DNA from: Grimontia sedimenti
Lineage (GTDB): Bacteria; Pseudomonadota; Gammaproteobacteria; Enterobacterales; Vibrionaceae
DNA: 64,000 nt
Direction: 5' to 3'
NCBI RefSeq assembly: GCF_011045095.1
Contig: NZ_JAALDL010000016.1
Span: 51,174-115,173 of the forward strand
A program made the translations under genes and the position numbers. Positions 7,473 through 18,439 of the stretch are shown piece after piece; the stretch's first letter is position 1, and every line of letters begins with the position of its first letter. The notes below the pieces were generated by a model, which saw nothing but the letters and a program-made list of their open reading frames with translations, did no database searches and was not told the DNA's origin.

Positions 7473-8933
7473 GTGTCAGAAATCAGCCAACTATCGCCAC
7501 AACCTGTGTGGCAGTTTTTCGATAAGATCTGTTCTATCCCTCACCCATCCAAGCATGAAGAGCAACTGGCACAGTACATTGTTGACTGGGCGACCAGTGA
7601 AGGCCTTTCTGTTACCCGTGATGACATCGGCAACGTGATCATCAGAAAGCCAGCCACGGCGGGTATGGAAAACCGCAAAGGTGTGGTGCTGCAAGCACAT
7701 ATCGATATGGTGCCGCAGAAAAACGAAAACACGGACCATGATTTCACGACGGATCCTATCCGTCCTTACATTGACGGTGAGTGGGTTACCGCCGATGGCA
7801 CCACTCTGGGTGCAGACAACGGTATGGGTATGGCGACATGTCTTGCCGTCCTTGCGTCTAAAGACATTGAACATGGCCCACTGGAAGTTCTGCTGACCAT
7901 TGATGAAGAAGCGGGCATGACTGGCGCGTTTGGTCTGAAGGCAGGTTGGTTGGACGGTGAGATCCTACTGAATACCGACTCCGAGCAAGAAGGCGAAATC
8001 TACATGGGTTGTGCAGGTGGCGTGGATGCCTCCATAGCATTCTCTTTGGAGCGCGAAACCCTGGGCGGCGGCTACGTCGGTAAAACGCTTCAGATTAAAG
8101 GCCTAAAAGGTGGTCACTCAGGTGTTGATATTCACACCGGCCGTGCAAATGCCAACAAGCTGTTGGGCCGCTTTCTCGCAGGTCACGCGAACGAATTAGG
8201 TCTACGCCTGCTTTCAGTCCGCGGCGGTACACTTCGCAATGCCATCCCACGCGAAGCTTTTGCAGATGTTGCTGTCCCAGCCGCCAACGAAGAAAAGCTG
8301 ACAAATTTGTTCAGTCATTTTGAATCTATTCTGAAAGAAGAATTGGGAGCTATTGAAACCTCCATCGCACTATCGGTTCTGGATGCCGAGCTCTCCGAGC
8401 AAGCCCTGAAGCCTTCAGTACAAAGCCGCATTATCGCCACCATCAATGCCTGTCCAAACGGTGTAATTCGCATGAGCGACGACATTCCCGGTGTGGTTGA
8501 AACCTCGCTTAACCTTGGCGTGATTACGACTGAAGACGACAAGATGACCCTACTTTGCCTGATCCGCTCACTGGCAGACAGTGGCCGCAGCTATGTAGAA
8601 AGCATGTTGAAATCCACCGGTGAACTCGCGGGAGCCAAAGTGACCTTCTCTGGCGCGTACCCAGGTTGGAAGCCAGACCCAGAATCAGAAATCATGCATG
8701 TTTTCAGAAAAACCTATGAAGACATCTATGGTCGTGCTCCTGACATCATGGTGATTCACGCTGGTCTTGAATGTGGTTTATTCAAGGAACCATATCCAAA
8801 CATGGATATGATCTCCTTCGGCCCAACTATCAAGTTCCCTCATTCACCGGATGAAAAAGTGGAAATTGCTACCGTGGGGCTTTTCTGGGAGCAAATGCTG
8901 GCAATGCTAAAGGCCATTCCCGAAAAAGCATAA
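7473..8933 (+). CDS. pepD: Aminoacyl-histidine dipeptidase (peptidase D)
   Basis: Zinc metallopeptidase of family M20 that cleaves Xaa-His and other unblocked dipeptides in the cytoplasm. The 486 residues match the family. Metal ligands are recognisable: AHIDMVPQ near residue 75, LGADNGMG near 113, the catalytic glutamates in TIDEEAGMTGAFG near 145, and the terminal HAGLECG near 425. The lid/dimer domain (about 200-390) is in place, with GGHSGVDIHTGRAN. The start is GTG 7473 behind TGGAGAAAG. The gpt-pepD-dinB neighbourhood matches E. coli. A convergent terminator separates it from dinB. Confidence 0.96.
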   Translation: MSEISQLSPQPVWQFFDKICSIPHPSKHEEQLAQYIVDWATSEGLSVTRDDIGNVIIRKPATAGMENRKGVVLQAHIDMVPQKNENTDHDFTTDPIRPYIDGEWVTADGTTLGADNGMGMATCLAVLASKDIEHGPLEVLLTIDEEAGMTGAFGLKAGWLDGEILLNTDSEQEGEIYMGCAGGVDASIAFSLERETLGGGYVGKTLQIKGLKGGHSGVDIHTGRANANKLLGRFLAGHANELGLRLLSVRGGTLRNAIPREAFADVAVPAANEEKLTNLFSHFESILKEELGAIETSIALSVLDAELSEQALKPSVQSRIIATINACPNGVIRMSDDIPGVVETSLNLGVITTEDDKMTLLCLIRSLADSGRSYVESMLKSTGELAGAKVTFSGAYPGWKPDPESEIMHVFRKTYEDIYGRAPDIMVIHAGLECGLFKEPYPNMDMISFGPTIKFPHSPDEKVEIATVGLFWEQMLAMLKAIPEKA

Positions 8934-8942
8934 CCCAAAGAG

Positions 8943-8967
8943 AAAGAGCGCCAATTGGCGCTCTTTT
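8943..8967. terminator. Bidirectional terminator between pepD and dinB
   Basis: AAAGAGCGCC-AATT-GGCGCTCTTTT is symmetrical and has a T run on both strands. It lies between the two convergent genes. Confidence 0.85.
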
Positions 8968-8984
8968 GCTATTTTTCCCTACCA

Positions 8985-10043
8985 TTACCACTCAAAGCTG
9001 AGTTGGGAAGGCTGATTTTTCTCTTCTGACTTCAACCCCACGGACAGGCCAATTAGTCGAACGCCCCTTCCCTGCTGTCGCGACAACGCCTCGCGCAGCA
9101 ACTCAGGAAACATCGCATTGTCATAACGCCACTGCCGATGTTCTACAGTAGTCTGTTGAAAGTCAGAGAACTTGAGCTTGATGCCCTGTCGGACAATTTC
9201 CATATTGGGCGAGATGCGTTTAAGTCGGGTTTCCATCTCTTCGAAAAGAGAAGCCATGACGTCCAGACACTCTTCTTCAGTCAGAATATCCTGAGGCAAG
9301 GTACGCTCAACGCCAACAGACTTTCTAACTCGCTCGGTCTCAACACTTCGTTCATCAATGCCATGACAACGCTTCCAGAGAGATAGTCCGAACTTACCAA
9401 AACGCTTAAGCAAAGCATTCTTATCAAACTGTTGAACGTCTTCGCCTTTATACAAACCCATCTCGTGAAGCTTCGCCAGCGTGACTTTGCCAACCCCCGG
9501 AATTTTCTCAAGCGCCAGAGACTTAACAAAAACATCTACTTCATCGGGTGTCACGACATACATTCCGTCAGGCTTGTTAAGATCGGACGCCACCTTGGCA
9601 ACAAATTTCACAGGCGCTATCCCTGCAGAGGCAGTCAAGCCAAGCTCCTCGCGGATTGCACGGCGGATATCATCAGCAATCATAGTCGCGGAGCCACGGA
9701 AAAGTGAGCATTCACTGACATCCAGGTAGGCTTCATCTAGTGAGAGGGGTTCTATTTTGTCGGTGTAGCGTTCGAAGATAGCGCGAATTTGGCGGGAAAC
9801 ACTTTTGTATTTATTCATGTCACCACGAATTACCGTCAGGTTTGGGCACAACTTCAAGGCATGACCTGTTGCCATCGCAGAGCGAACGCCAAACTTCCGG
9901 GCGATATAGTTACAAGTCGATATCACTCCGCGGCGCTTTTCAGAGCCACCAATAGCAAGCGGTATATCGCGCAGCGCGGGGTTATCACGCATTTCCACTG
10001 CTGCGTAAAAACAATCCATGTCGACGTGGATTATCTTTCTCAT
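8985..10043 (-). CDS. dinB: DNA polymerase IV (Y-family translesion polymerase)
   Basis: Error-prone polymerase that copies past damaged bases such as N2-dG adducts. The 352-residue protein has the catalytic carboxylates in [12 protein letters not shown] (Asp8) and SLDEAYLDV (near 103), the steric-gate region, a helix-hairpin-helix [13 protein letters not shown] near 183, and the little-finger domain. The C-terminus has no obvious QxxLF-type beta-clamp motif apart from the terminal QPSQLSFEW, which could serve. The start was set at MRKIIHVD (10043), matching E. coli; an ATG at 10064 adds seven unconserved residues. A LexA box lies 25 bases upstream, so SOS control is expected. Confidence 0.95.
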   Translation of the reverse strand: MRKIIHVDMDCFYAAVEMRDNPALRDIPLAIGGSEKRRGVISTCNYIARKFGVRSAMATGHALKLCPNLTVIRGDMNKYKSVSRQIRAIFERYTDKIEPLSLDEAYLDVSECSLFRGSATMIADDIRRAIREELGLTASAGIAPVKFVAKVASDLNKPDGMYVVTPDEVDVFVKSLALEKIPGVGKVTLAKLHEMGLYKGEDVQQFDKNALLKRFGKFGLSLWKRCHGIDERSVETERVRKSVGVERTLPQDILTEEECLDVMASLFEEMETRLKRISPNMEIVRQGIKLKFSDFQQTTVEHRQWRYDNAMFPELLREALSRQQGRGVRLIGLSVGLKSEEKNQPSQLSFEW

Positions 10044-10067
10044 AAACTCATTCGCCCAAACCAAACA

Positions 10068-10083
10068 CTGTTTATATACACAG
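10068..10083 (-). promoter_or_regulatory. LexA (SOS) box of dinB
   Basis: CTGTTTATATACACAG fits the CTG-N10-CAG LexA consensus with an AT-rich centre and lies directly upstream of the dinB start codon. Confidence 0.85.
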
Positions 10084-10158
10084 CAATTGGCTATTCTGTC
10101 AATCTAACAATTCACAATACCTAGCAAGAAAAGAGAAGCCTTAGTTTTCAGAAGTCAT

Positions 10159-10187
10159 AAAAAAACCGCCTCTCGGCGGTTTTTTTA
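10159..10187. terminator. Bidirectional terminator downstream of nqrM
   Basis: AAAAAACCGCC-TCT-GGCGGTTTTTTT-like hairpin with A and T runs on both sides, directly after the nqrM stop codon at the end of the nqr gene cluster. Confidence 0.87.
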
Positions 10188-10189
10188 AT

Positions 10190-10411
10190 TTAGATGATTT
10201 GGTTCTTTTTCCACTCTTCAGTCTTCGCTGCCCGAGCTTCACGCTTCTTGCGCGCATCACATGGTTCAGGGCAATCGCATTCTTTCTCGATACCCACTGC
10301 GCCCAAACCACCACAGCTTCCGCTGATCGTTTTGCGCTGAATAATGAAGCCAATAGACATACCAGTAATAACCAGAATGAATACCGCGAAGGTTATTAGA
10401 TACACAGACAT
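10190..10411 (-). CDS. nqrM: Na+-NQR maturation protein NqrM
   Basis: Small inner-membrane protein (DUF539) needed to assemble active Na+-translocating NADH:quinone reductase, thought to deliver iron to the cysteine site in NqrD/NqrE. The 73 residues have one N-terminal membrane helix (about 3-25) and the family's cysteine signature: SCGGLGAVGIEKECDCPEPC near residue 32, with four conserved Cys. It is the last gene of the nqrABCDEF-apbE-nqrM series, just upstream of a strong terminator. Confidence 0.93.
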   Translation of the reverse strand: MSVYLITFAVFILVITGMSIGFIIQRKTISGSCGGLGAVGIEKECDCPEPCDARKKREARAAKTEEWKKNQII

Positions 10412-10421
10412 CTTATTACCT

Positions 10422-11438
10422 TTAACGTGTTAGATATGGTTTGAACGCATCCGATGCGACTTCGTTAAATCCATTATCCGTCTTTACGATGAAAAATGCA
10501 GGAATATTTTCCTGGTTTGCCAATGCAAGCGCCGCATCTGGGCCCATCACCATAAAGGCCGTAGATAGGCCATCCGCTGTCATACAAGACTTATCAAGCA
10601 CGGTTACCGACACCAGACGGTGGTTGATTGGCTTGGCCGTTGCCGGGTTGATAGTGTGCGAGTAACGAACACCATTTTCTTCAAAATAGTTGCGGTAGTC
10701 GCCCGATGTGGCAATAGCCATGTCGCCCGGTGCAATGATTTCCTGTACGGTTTGCTGCTCTGATGTAGGCTTTTCGATGGCAATACGCCATGACTGCCCT
10801 TCTGCATTTTTACCTTTTAGTTGAAGCTCTCCACCTATCTCAACCAAGTAATTGTCGATGCCCAGTGACGCCAGATAGTTTGCGACTACATCAACACCAA
10901 AGCCTTTAGCAATCGATGACAAATCGACGTATAGGCCTGGGTTGGTTTTGACCAGGTTGTTACCCTCTACAGACAAGAACTCAATCCCTGTCATTGCACG
11001 GCGTTCTGCAATTTGCTCGTCAGTTGGAACGCGGTCGGGACGTCCTTCAGGACCAAAACCCCAAAGGTTAACCAATGGGCCGACTGTCACATCCAGAGCC
11101 CCATCAGACAAGGTGTTCAGACGAATCGCTTCTGCGACCACTTTTGCCGTGTCTTTCGACACAGTAAATGGCTCACTGCCTTTTTGCTGGTTAAACAGAC
11201 TCAGTTCAGAATCCTTGCGGTACGTAGACATCTGATCGTTGACCAACTCCAGACGCGTATCAATTTCAGCCTGAATATCACTGGAAGCAGGAAGCTCCAT
11301 ATTAGAAACATATTTCACCGAGTAATAGGTTCCCATGGTGGAACCTGTCAGGTGTGTTTGCTGCGGCGCTTGTTCGCATCCAGTCAAAACCAGCAGTGCG
11401 CTAATCATTAGACCGGCAGACAACAGGAATTTTTTCAT
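10422..11438 (-). CDS. apbE: FAD:protein FMN transferase (lipoprotein ApbE)
   Basis: Attaches FMN through a phosphoester bond to threonine in S/T-G-A-T/S motifs of exported or membrane proteins. Here the evident substrates are NqrB and NqrC, encoded upstream in the same series. The 338-residue product has a lipoprotein signal peptide with lipobox LTGC at about residue 20, followed by GSTMGTYYSVKY, the VDLSSIAKGFGVD motif, and the flavin/metal site YSHTINPATAKPI. The start was set at MKKFLLSAG (11438); an upstream ATG at 11543 would add 35 residues that spoil the signal peptide and run across an intercistronic hairpin. Confidence 0.95.
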   Translation of the reverse strand: MKKFLLSAGLMISALLVLTGCEQAPQQTHLTGSTMGTYYSVKYVSNMELPASSDIQAEIDTRLELVNDQMSTYRKDSELSLFNQQKGSEPFTVSKDTAKVVAEAIRLNTLSDGALDVTVGPLVNLWGFGPEGRPDRVPTDEQIAERRAMTGIEFLSVEGNNLVKTNPGLYVDLSSIAKGFGVDVVANYLASLGIDNYLVEIGGELQLKGKNAEGQSWRIAIEKPTSEQQTVQEIIAPGDMAIATSGDYRNYFEENGVRYSHTINPATAKPINHRLVSVTVLDKSCMTADGLSTAFMVMGPDAALALANQENIPAFFIVKTDNGFNEVASDAFKPYLTR

Positions 11439-11542
11439 TACATCATCCAGTTGATTAGAAAAGGTATCAGAAAGAATCACTTTCGACTTTGGTGAGCTAG
11501 AAAAGCCATTCAGAAAACAATGATTCTGTCTGATTAGATGCA

Positions 11543-11570
11543 AAATGGCTGACCCTAAGGCCAGCCATTG
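11543..11570 (-). terminator. Hairpin between nqrF and apbE
   Basis: Minus-strand AATGGCTG-(GGCC TTAG GGTC)-CAGCCATT followed by TTTG. The T run is short, so it may be a partial terminator or an mRNA-stabilising element that lowers apbE-nqrM expression relative to nqrA-F. Confidence 0.55.
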
Positions 11571-11592
11571 TCTCCTTCAGACAGCGGGGCGA

Positions 11593-12816
11593 TTAGCCAC
11601 CAAAGTCATCCAGTAGGATGTTCTCGTCTTCAACACCCAGGTCTTTCAGCATGCCGATCACAGCGGCGTTCATCATTGGAGGACCACACATGTAGTACTC
11701 ACAATCTTCTGGCGCTTCGTGATCTTTGAGATAGTTCTCGAACAGCACGTTGTGGATGAAGCCAGTGTAGCCATCCCAGTTATCTTCTGGCATAGGATCA
11801 GACAGAGCACAGTGCCAAACGAAGTTTTCGTTTTCTGCTGCCAATCCATCGAAATCTTCTACATAGAACATTTCACGTTTAGAACGCGCACCGTACCAAA
11901 AAGACATCTTACGGCTAGACTTCAGACGCTTCAGCTGGTCGAAGATGTGTGAACGCATTGGTGCCATACCTGCACCACCGCCCACAAATACCATTTCTGC
12001 ATCAGTGTCTTTCGCGAAGAACTCACCAAACGGACCAGAGATCGTACACGTATCACCTTCCTTCAGTGACCAGATGTACGAAGACATGATGCCTGGTGGT
12101 ACGTCTGGGTTGTTAGGTGGTGGCGTCGCAATACGCACGTTCAGCATGATGATGCCAAACTCTTCTGGGTAGTTCGCCATTGAGTACGCACGAATGGTCT
12201 CTTCGTTAACCTTGGACTCGTAACGGAACAGGTTAAACTTCTCCCAGTCTTCACGATACTCTTCAGGAATATCGTAATCTGCGTACTTAACGTGGTGAGC
12301 AGGCGCTTCGATTTGGATGTAACCACCCGCACGGAACGGTACTGACTCGCCGTCTGGAATTTGTAGCTTCAGCTCTTTGATGAAGGTTGCTTTGTTATCA
12401 TTAGAGATAACAGTACATTCCCACTTCTTCACGCCGAAGATTTCTTCAGGGAGCTCGATGTCCATGTCAGTTTTCATTGCAACCTGACAGGCCAGACGCT
12501 CACCTTCACGTGCTTCACCCTTGCTGATGTGATCAAGTTCAGTTGGCAGAATATCACCACCACCCGATTTCACTTTCACGCGGCACTGGCCACATGAGCC
12601 ACCACCACCACAAGCTGAAGATACGAATACACCTGCACCCGCCAGCGCGCTCAGAAGCTTACCGCCTGGTTGCGTGGTGATTGCAAGGCTTGGATCGCCG
12701 TTTACAGCGATCGTGATGTCACCTGATGGTACCAGCTTGGACTTGGCGAACAAAATCACCAGTACCAGCGCCAGTACTATTAGAGTAAACATCACTACAC
12801 CAAGAATAATGTCCAT
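11593..12816 (-). CDS. nqrF: Na+-translocating NADH:quinone reductase subunit F
   Basis: Electron entry subunit: takes a hydride from NADH onto FAD and passes electrons through a 2Fe-2S centre. The 407 residues contain an N-terminal membrane helix (about 3-24), a plant-type ferredoxin domain with Cys69, Cys75, Cys78 and Cys110 ([13 protein letters not shown]), an FAD-binding segment ([11 protein letters not shown] near 210), and an NAD-binding ferredoxin-reductase domain ([14 protein letters not shown] near 274, [10 protein letters not shown] near 377). Length and motifs match Vibrio NqrF closely. It is the last structural gene of the complex. Confidence 0.97.
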   Translation of the reverse strand: MDIILGVVMFTLIVLALVLVILFAKSKLVPSGDITIAVNGDPSLAITTQPGGKLLSALAGAGVFVSSACGGGGSCGQCRVKVKSGGGDILPTELDHISKGEAREGERLACQVAMKTDMDIELPEEIFGVKKWECTVISNDNKATFIKELKLQIPDGESVPFRAGGYIQIEAPAHHVKYADYDIPEEYREDWEKFNLFRYESKVNEETIRAYSMANYPEEFGIIMLNVRIATPPPNNPDVPPGIMSSYIWSLKEGDTCTISGPFGEFFAKDTDAEMVFVGGGAGMAPMRSHIFDQLKRLKSSRKMSFWYGARSKREMFYVEDFDGLAAENENFVWHCALSDPMPEDNWDGYTGFIHNVLFENYLKDHEAPEDCEYYMCGPPMMNAAVIGMLKDLGVEDENILLDDFGG

Positions 12817-12847
12817 TGACTATTCCTTAATTCGCGGTTTACCCGAC

Positions 12848-13444
12848 TTACAGTTGAACACCGGAGAAAGACATAAAGCCTAACGCCATCAGACCTACAG
12901 TGATGAAGGTAATACCCAGACCACGAAGTGCAGGTGGTACGTCAGAGTACTTCATCTTTTCACGGATACCTGCCAGCGCAACAATCGCCAGCATCCAGCC
13001 CACACCAGAGCCGAAACCGTAAACCACAGACTCCATGAAGTTGTAGTCACGTTGAACCATGAAAGATACACCACCGAAGATTGCACAGTTCACTGTGATC
13101 AGCGGCAGGAAGATACCCAGTGCGTTGTATAGCGGCGGGAAGAAGCGGTCCAGAACCATTTCCAGGATCTGTACCAGTGCCGCGATAACGCCGATGAAAG
13201 TGATGAAGTTCAGGAAGCTAAGATCCACTCCTTCAACAATCGCACCGTTTTTCAGTACCAGGTTGTAAATCAGGTTGTTAACCGGAACGGCCACAGACAG
13301 TACTACGATTACCGCAACACCTAGACCGAAAGAGGTTTTTACTTTCTTGGACACCGCCAGGAAAGTACACATACCCAGGAAGAAAGACAGTGCTAGGTTT
13401 TCGATGAAAATCGAACGAACCAGCAGACTAATGTAATGTTCCAT
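12848..13444 (-). CDS. nqrE: Na+-translocating NADH:quinone reductase subunit E
   Basis: Integral membrane subunit of Na+-NQR. The 198 residues form six predicted helices and contain the conserved cysteine segments [12 protein letters not shown] near residue 20 and TVNCAIFGG near residue 120, which help hold the intramembrane Fe centre shared with NqrD. The stop codon of nqrD is eight bases upstream, so the two are co-transcribed. Confidence 0.97.
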   Translation of the reverse strand: MEHYISLLVRSIFIENLALSFFLGMCTFLAVSKKVKTSFGLGVAVIVVLSVAVPVNNLIYNLVLKNGAIVEGVDLSFLNFITFIGVIAALVQILEMVLDRFFPPLYNALGIFLPLITVNCAIFGGVSFMVQRDYNFMESVVYGFGSGVGWMLAIVALAGIREKMKYSDVPPALRGLGITFITVGLMALGFMSFSGVQL

Positions 13445-13451
13445 TACGTCC

Positions 13452-14084
13452 TTACTCCTTCGCTTCTACTTGTTCAGGTTTGAAGTAACGCACAACCCAG
13501 ATCAGGAAGCCGATCAGGAAGAACGCTGATGGGGCCAGAAGCATCAGACCGTTTGGCTGGTACCAACCACCTTCTGAAGTCAGAGGCAGAATTGACACGC
13601 CGAACAGCTTGCCTGAGCCCAGCAGTTCGCGGAAGAAGCCAACAGAAATCAGTACGAAACCATAACCCAGACCGTTACCGATACCGTCGATGAATGATGG
13701 CAGCGGTGGCGACTTCATCGCGTACGCTTCTGCACGACCCATAACGATACAGTTGGTGATGATCAGGCCAACGAATACCGACAGCTGCTTAGAGATGTCG
13801 TAAACGTAAGCTTTAAGGATCTGGTCTACCACGATGACCAGCGATGCAATGATCGCCATCTGAACGATGATACGCACAGAGTTTGGAATGTGGTTACGAA
13901 TAAGCGATACGAACAGGTTCGAGAATGCCGTTACGAAAACTACCGCAAGGGTCATTACGAACGCTGTTTCCAGCTTGGTGGTTACTGCCAGTGCAGAACA
14001 AACACCCAGTACCTGAAGGGCAATTGGGTTGTTATCCAGTACTGGAGACCAAAGATTCTTTTTCAGTTCTTTAGAATCAGCCAT
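13452..14084 (-). CDS. nqrD: Na+-translocating NADH:quinone reductase subunit D
   Basis: Integral membrane subunit paired with NqrE. The 210 residues have six predicted membrane helices, with conserved cysteines in [12 protein letters not shown] near residue 28 and [14 protein letters not shown] near residue 112. Its start codon overlaps the end of nqrC by eight bases, indicating translational coupling. Confidence 0.97.
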   Translation of the reverse strand: MADSKELKKNLWSPVLDNNPIALQVLGVCSALAVTTKLETAFVMTLAVVFVTAFSNLFVSLIRNHIPNSVRIIVQMAIIASLVIVVDQILKAYVYDISKQLSVFVGLIITNCIVMGRAEAYAMKSPPLPSFIDGIGNGLGYGFVLISVGFFRELLGSGKLFGVSILPLTSEGGWYQPNGLMLLAPSAFFLIGFLIWVVRYFKPEQVEAKE

Positions 14085-14859
14085 TGATCAGCTCTCCCTG
14101 TTGAACTTTCTTCAGGAATGGGCCAAAGCCGTTGTCACCAAACCAGAAGTCAAAGGTGTGCTGTACACCGTTTGAAGTCAGAGTCGCACCTGACAGACCG
14201 TCTACACCGTAAACATCTCCAGGTTGAGCACCGCCTTTAACAACTTTCAGCGCAGGCATGCCTTTGTCATCAAACAGCAGTTTGCCTTCGAACTGTGCAC
14301 GCCAGCGAGGGTTTTCAACTTCGCCACCCAGACCCGGAGTTTCACCGTGCTGGTAGTAAGCGATGTCAGAAACGGTCTTGCCGTCTGTGTCCAGTGCAAC
14401 GAAAGCATACATCATGCCCCACAGACCACTGCCATGTACTGGCAGGATCAGACGCTCAGTTTGACCCGCGTCGTCTTTCACCAAGTAAACCTTAGCGATG
14501 TCAGACAGGCGGCCAATCTTGGCGATATCTTTGTCTGCAGTCAGTTTTACTGACTGAGATGGGTCAGACGCTGCAATGCGTTGGTCAAAAGCCTTCGCTT
14601 CTTCAACAGTACCTACGAGGTCACCTGTTTTCAGGTCAACCAGACGTGGTTCGATGAACTTGTCGAAGGTTCCAGTGATGTTGCCGTTCGCATCGATACC
14701 AGCAACAGAAAGGATGTTGCGCTGTACGTCCAGCACGGCATTTTTCTCTTGCAGAGGACGCAGAGAAACGGCCGCGAACGATACCACGACTGAACACACG
14801 AGGCTCAGCGCGATAACTACGGTCAGCGTTTTTTTAATGCTATCGTTATTGCTTGACAC
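14077..14859 (-). CDS. nqrC: Na+-translocating NADH:quinone reductase subunit C
   Basis: Periplasm-facing flavoprotein subunit carrying a covalently bound FMN. The 260 residues have a single N-terminal membrane helix (about 11-33) and an FMN-binding domain. The attachment motif [13 protein letters not shown] (near residue 222) supplies the threonine modified by ApbE. The start overlaps nqrB by 14 bases and the end overlaps nqrD by eight, so the genes are translationally coupled. Confidence 0.97.
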   Translation of the reverse strand: MSSNNDSIKKTLTVVIALSLVCSVVVSFAAVSLRPLQEKNAVLDVQRNILSVAGIDANGNITGTFDKFIEPRLVDLKTGDLVGTVEEAKAFDQRIAASDPSQSVKLTADKDIAKIGRLSDIAKVYLVKDDAGQTERLILPVHGSGLWGMMYAFVALDTDGKTVSDIAYYQHGETPGLGGEVENPRWRAQFEGKLLFDDKGMPALKVVKGGAQPGDVYGVDGLSGATLTSNGVQHTFDFWFGDNGFGPFLKKVQQGELING

Positions 14860-16090
14860 GAGCCAGTCTCCGTTTGATGTTGCCCTGGATTACCAGGTTG
14901 TCGAACAGCGGCGCAAACAGGTTCGCGAACAGGATAGCCAGCATCATACCCTCTGGGTACGCTGGGTTAACCACACGAATCATCACTGCCATCGCACCGA
15001 TCAGGATGCCGTACCACCATTTTGCTTTGTTGGTAAACGACGCGGAAACTGGGTCAGTTGCCATGAACATCATACCGAACGCGAAACCACCCAGAACCAG
15101 GTGCCAATGCCATGGCATGCTGAACATTGGGTTGGTGTCAGAGCCGATGATGTTGAACAGGGTCGCTGTAGCTACAAGACCAATCATAGTACCCAGAATG
15201 ATGCGCCAAGATGCGATTCGCATCGCAACGATCATTGCACCACCAATGAAGATTGCCAGCGTTGACACTTCACCGATTGAGCCTGGGATGTTACCAATGA
15301 ATGCATCCATCCAAGAGGTTGCTTGGCCTGTGATGTTGTTAACCAGCGCGCCTTGACCACCTTGAGCCCATTGGCTCAGAGCTGTCGCACCTGAGTAACC
15401 ATCAGCAGCAGTCCAAACCAGGTCACCTGAAATCTGTGCAGGGTATGCAAAGAACAGGAACGCACGGCCAGCCAGCGCAGGGTTCAGGAAGTTACGACCG
15501 GTACCACCGAAAATTTCTTTTGCTACAACAACACCAAAGGTAATACCCAGAGCTGCTTGCCACAGAGGAAGTGTTGGCGGAACAATCAATGCAAACAGGA
15601 TAGAAGTAACGAAGAACCCTTCGTTGACTTCGTGCTTGCGCACCATACAAAACAGGACTTCCCAGAAGCCGCCCACGATAAATACCGTTGCGTAGATAGG
15701 CAGGAAGTAAGTGGCACCCAGTACCATTTTACTGCCCCAGCCAGCATCTGGTGTCAGCGTACCGCCCAACATTTCTGTCAGCCAGTAGTGCCAGTTACCG
15801 CCAACAACTGCTGCCAGTTGTTCTGCACCGTACATAGAGTTCAGTGCCATAATGGCTTGGTTACCAGCGTTGTACATGCCAAAGAACATGGCAGGGAACA
15901 CAGCCAGCCACACCATGATCATGATGCGCTTCAAGTCGATGCTGTCACGTACGTGCGCACCGCGTTTGGTCACTAGGCCTGGGGTGTAAAGAACAGTCGC
16001 TACTGCTTCGTACAGCGCAAACCACTTCTCGTGTTTACCACCCGGCTCGAAGTGATGCTCGATATCTTCAAGAAAATTCTTCAGGCTCAT
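14846..16090 (-). CDS. nqrB: Na+-translocating NADH:quinone reductase subunit B
   Basis: Main membrane subunit of Na+-NQR; it carries a covalent FMN and riboflavin and forms much of the Na+ path. The 414 residues contain about ten membrane helices. The FMN attachment motif [11 protein letters not shown] (near residue 230) lies between helices. [17 protein letters not shown] and [13 protein letters not shown] are family signatures. It follows nqrA after only three bases. Confidence 0.97.
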   Translation of the reverse strand: MSLKNFLEDIEHHFEPGGKHEKWFALYEAVATVLYTPGLVTKRGAHVRDSIDLKRIMIMVWLAVFPAMFFGMYNAGNQAIMALNSMYGAEQLAAVVGGNWHYWLTEMLGGTLTPDAGWGSKMVLGATYFLPIYATVFIVGGFWEVLFCMVRKHEVNEGFFVTSILFALIVPPTLPLWQAALGITFGVVVAKEIFGGTGRNFLNPALAGRAFLFFAYPAQISGDLVWTAADGYSGATALSQWAQGGQGALVNNITGQATSWMDAFIGNIPGSIGEVSTLAIFIGGAMIVAMRIASWRIILGTMIGLVATATLFNIIGSDTNPMFSMPWHWHLVLGGFAFGMMFMATDPVSASFTNKAKWWYGILIGAMAVMIRVVNPAYPEGMMLAILFANLFAPLFDNLVIQGNIKRRLARVKQ

Positions 16091-16093
16091 CGC

Positions 16094-17434
16094 TTACCCT
16101 TCCTTCTCAATTTGATCCAGGCACTCGCGGAGCATAGGGCCAAAATCGTACTTGCCAGGGCAAACAAAAGTACACAGAGCAAGATCTTCAGGATCCAGTT
16201 CCAGTGCGCCCAGCTGAGACATGCTGTCCAGGTCACCTGCACAGATATCACGCAGCAGCAGAGTCGGCTCGATGTCCAGAGGCATCACACGCTCGTAGTT
16301 ACCGATTGGCACCATAGAGCGCTCACTACCGTTTGTGGTAGTGGTCATGTTGAACAGCTGGCCTTTAAAGAACTGGCTTAAATATGCGCGGGTAACGGAG
16401 AACTTGTTCTTACCTGGAGTAATCCAGCCAAACAGTTCTTTTTCACGACCTTCACGAAGCGCGCTCACCTGAAGGTGATAGCGACCGAGGTAACCGTGAA
16501 CACCACCAGCGTTCGTACCACTTAGTACGGAGCCAGAAATGAGACGGATTTCACCAGGCATCAACTCATTGTCAGTGATGTCTGAAATAGAAGCACCGAT
16601 TTGCGTGCGGATGAGACGAGGGTTGTTAACAACCGGACCTGCCAGAGAAACGACGCGATCTGTATAAACTTCACCCGTTAGGAAAAGCTTACCGAAAGCG
16701 ATAACGTCTTGATAGTTCAGGTGCCAAACCTGCACGTCCATACCAACAGGACGCAAGAAGTGAATGTGGGTACCAACCAGACCTGCTGGGTGAGGACCAT
16801 TAAACACTTGCTCTTCCACATTGGCTTGGTTGCTACGCGGCAGGCTGGATTCGCCTTTACACACAAACACCTTACCGTCGGTCAGGCGTGAAAGCACGTC
16901 CAGACCTGCTACAAACGCTTCTTGCTGTTCATTAATGATCAGCTCTGGGTTTGCAGCCAGAGGGTTTGAGTCCATCGCTGTAACAAAAACAGCTGCAGGA
17001 CTTGCGTCAACCGCTGGTGTTTTGCTGAATGGGCGGGTACGGAGCGCCGTCCACACACCTGACTCAACAAGTTGGTCTACAACCACTTGACGATCCAGGC
17101 CCGCGATATCGGAGGCTTCGTATTTGTTGAAAGTGACTTGCTCGTTGCCTTCTACTTCGATGACAACAGACTGAAGAACACGTTTTGCACCGCGGTTAAC
17201 TTCAACCACAGTACCCGCTGCAGGAGCAGTAAATTTAACGCCTTGGTTCTTCTTGTCTTCAAAAAGAACCTGACCTTTTTTCACTACATCCCCAACACGA
17301 ACATGCATCGTTGGACGCATGCCAACGTACTCTTCGCCAAGCAAGGCGACTTTTTTGATGGCAGGGCCATCATTTATCACCTGAGCTGGAGTCCCGGCAA
17401 TTGGGATGTCCAGACCCTTTTTTATTGTAATCAT
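16094..17434 (-). CDS. nqrA: Na+-translocating NADH:quinone reductase subunit A
   Basis: Peripheral cytoplasmic subunit of Na+-NQR involved in quinone interaction. The 446-residue product begins [16 protein letters not shown], as in Vibrio homologues, and keeps [21 protein letters not shown] and the C-terminal [16 protein letters not shown] 17434 was chosen because the sequence conserved in the family starts there; an ATG at 17500 adds 22 non-conserved residues. First gene of the operon, which continues through nqrF and probably to nqrM. Confidence 0.96.
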   Translation of the reverse strand: MITIKKGLDIPIAGTPAQVINDGPAIKKVALLGEEYVGMRPTMHVRVGDVVKKGQVLFEDKKNQGVKFTAPAAGTVVEVNRGAKRVLQSVVIEVEGNEQVTFNKYEASDIAGLDRQVVVDQLVESGVWTALRTRPFSKTPAVDASPAAVFVTAMDSNPLAANPELIINEQQEAFVAGLDVLSRLTDGKVFVCKGESSLPRSNQANVEEQVFNGPHPAGLVGTHIHFLRPVGMDVQVWHLNYQDVIAFGKLFLTGEVYTDRVVSLAGPVVNNPRLIRTQIGASISDITDNELMPGEIRLISGSVLSGTNAGGVHGYLGRYHLQVSALREGREKELFGWITPGKNKFSVTRAYLSQFFKGQLFNMTTTTNGSERSMVPIGNYERVMPLDIEPTLLLRDICAGDLDSMSQLGALELDPEDLALCTFVCPGKYDFGPMLRECLDQIEKEG

Positions 17435-17888
17435 ACGCACTTGCACTACATTAACGGGAAAAAATTCTGTTATTGCGCAGTTTAATACACGACTTTCCAC
17501 TGTCTAGCTGAGCGACTCATTCACTCACCTTCGCAACTTCCTCATCACCAACCCGCAACAATTCAAGGCATGGGGTCAGTTTTCAAGCGGTGGATTCTAT
17601 CATTAACCAAAGTCGCGATTCCACGGCAATCACCGTGATACACCCTGAATTTTCAGCAACTGAGCAAACTATGCTCAATTGTAAGCGATAAGTATGAGGC
17701 GGTGCACAGTTTAGGGTGCAAATGTGATGTGGATTAATTGTTACAAAATCAACATCTGACACTTGGACCTGTTGTTATCTTGTACAGCTAGATACACCCA
17801 ATTTATTTAACATTTGCTCATACTTTGGGACAGCCAATGTCCTGTTGCTTAGCATCTGATATCCAGAAGCGATTTTCCTTTCTGCGCT
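17435..17888. other. Intergenic: nqr operon upstream region
   Basis: About 450 bases between nqrA and the bolA terminator hold no credible gene. They must contain the nqr promoter. I could not pick a confident -10/-35 pair or a known operator here. Confidence 0.5.
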
Positions 17889-17912
17889 AAAAGGGCTGTT
17901 TGAAACAGCCCT
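17889..17912 (-). terminator. Rho-independent terminator of bolA
   Basis: Minus-strand AAGGGCTGTTT-CAAACAGCCCTT followed by TTTT, 12 bases after the bolA stop codon. Confidence 0.82.
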
Positions 17913-17923
17913 TACTTATTGGT

Positions 17924-18247
17924 CTATTCGGCATCTAAAACCGAACCACCGTGACATGGCGGGGAGACGGGTGCTTGACCATTTAATTCGCGCCACTCTT
18001 CTTCAGTATAAGTATGAATTGCAAGTGCATGGATATCATTTTGCAATTCTTCACTTAGGGTCTGATTTACCGCACGGTGCCTAGCGATAAGACGTTGCCC
18101 TTCAAACTGTTCACTGACCACAGTCACTTTAAAGTGACTTTCTGAGCCTTCAGGGACGTTATGCATGTAACTTTCGTTTTTTACATCCAAATGCACCGGT
18201 GAAAATGCGGTGTTGAGCTTATGCTCAATTTTTTGCTGAACTTTCAT
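17924..18247 (-). CDS. bolA: BolA family morphology/stress regulator
   Basis: BolA proteins act in stress-dependent transcription control and form Fe-S complexes with monothiol glutaredoxins. The 107-residue product carries the BolA fold: [20 protein letters not shown] near residue 6, [25 protein letters not shown] (helix-turn-helix-like part near 42-66) and a terminal [16 protein letters not shown] 18247 has AGAGGGAAG upstream; a start at 18271 adds eight residues before that site. The neighbours yajG and ampG are also bolA neighbours in E. coli. Confidence 0.95.
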   Translation of the reverse strand: MKVQQKIEHKLNTAFSPVHLDVKNESYMHNVPEGSESHFKVTVVSEQFEGQRLIARHRAVNQTLSEELQNDIHALAIHTYTEEEWRELNGQAPVSPPCHGGSVLDAE

Positions 18248-18439
18248 TCTTCCCTCTGACTTTAGACGCAAATTTTAAAATAGATCGTGTCTACGAACTT
18301 TTTGTCTTCAAAAGTTAAAAATTGACGGGTATGTATACCCAAAATCACTTGGGCATATACCTAATTCTCTCTCCATCCCAAGCCGTTTCGTTATATTATC
18401 TGCGACAATATACTCGATTATCTCTAGCTGATACACGCC

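Noticed and set aside
14576-15265. 229-codon open frame on the plus strand across nqrC/nqrB
   Set aside because: It is antisense to two well-conserved nqr genes, has no ribosome site and no recognisable product.
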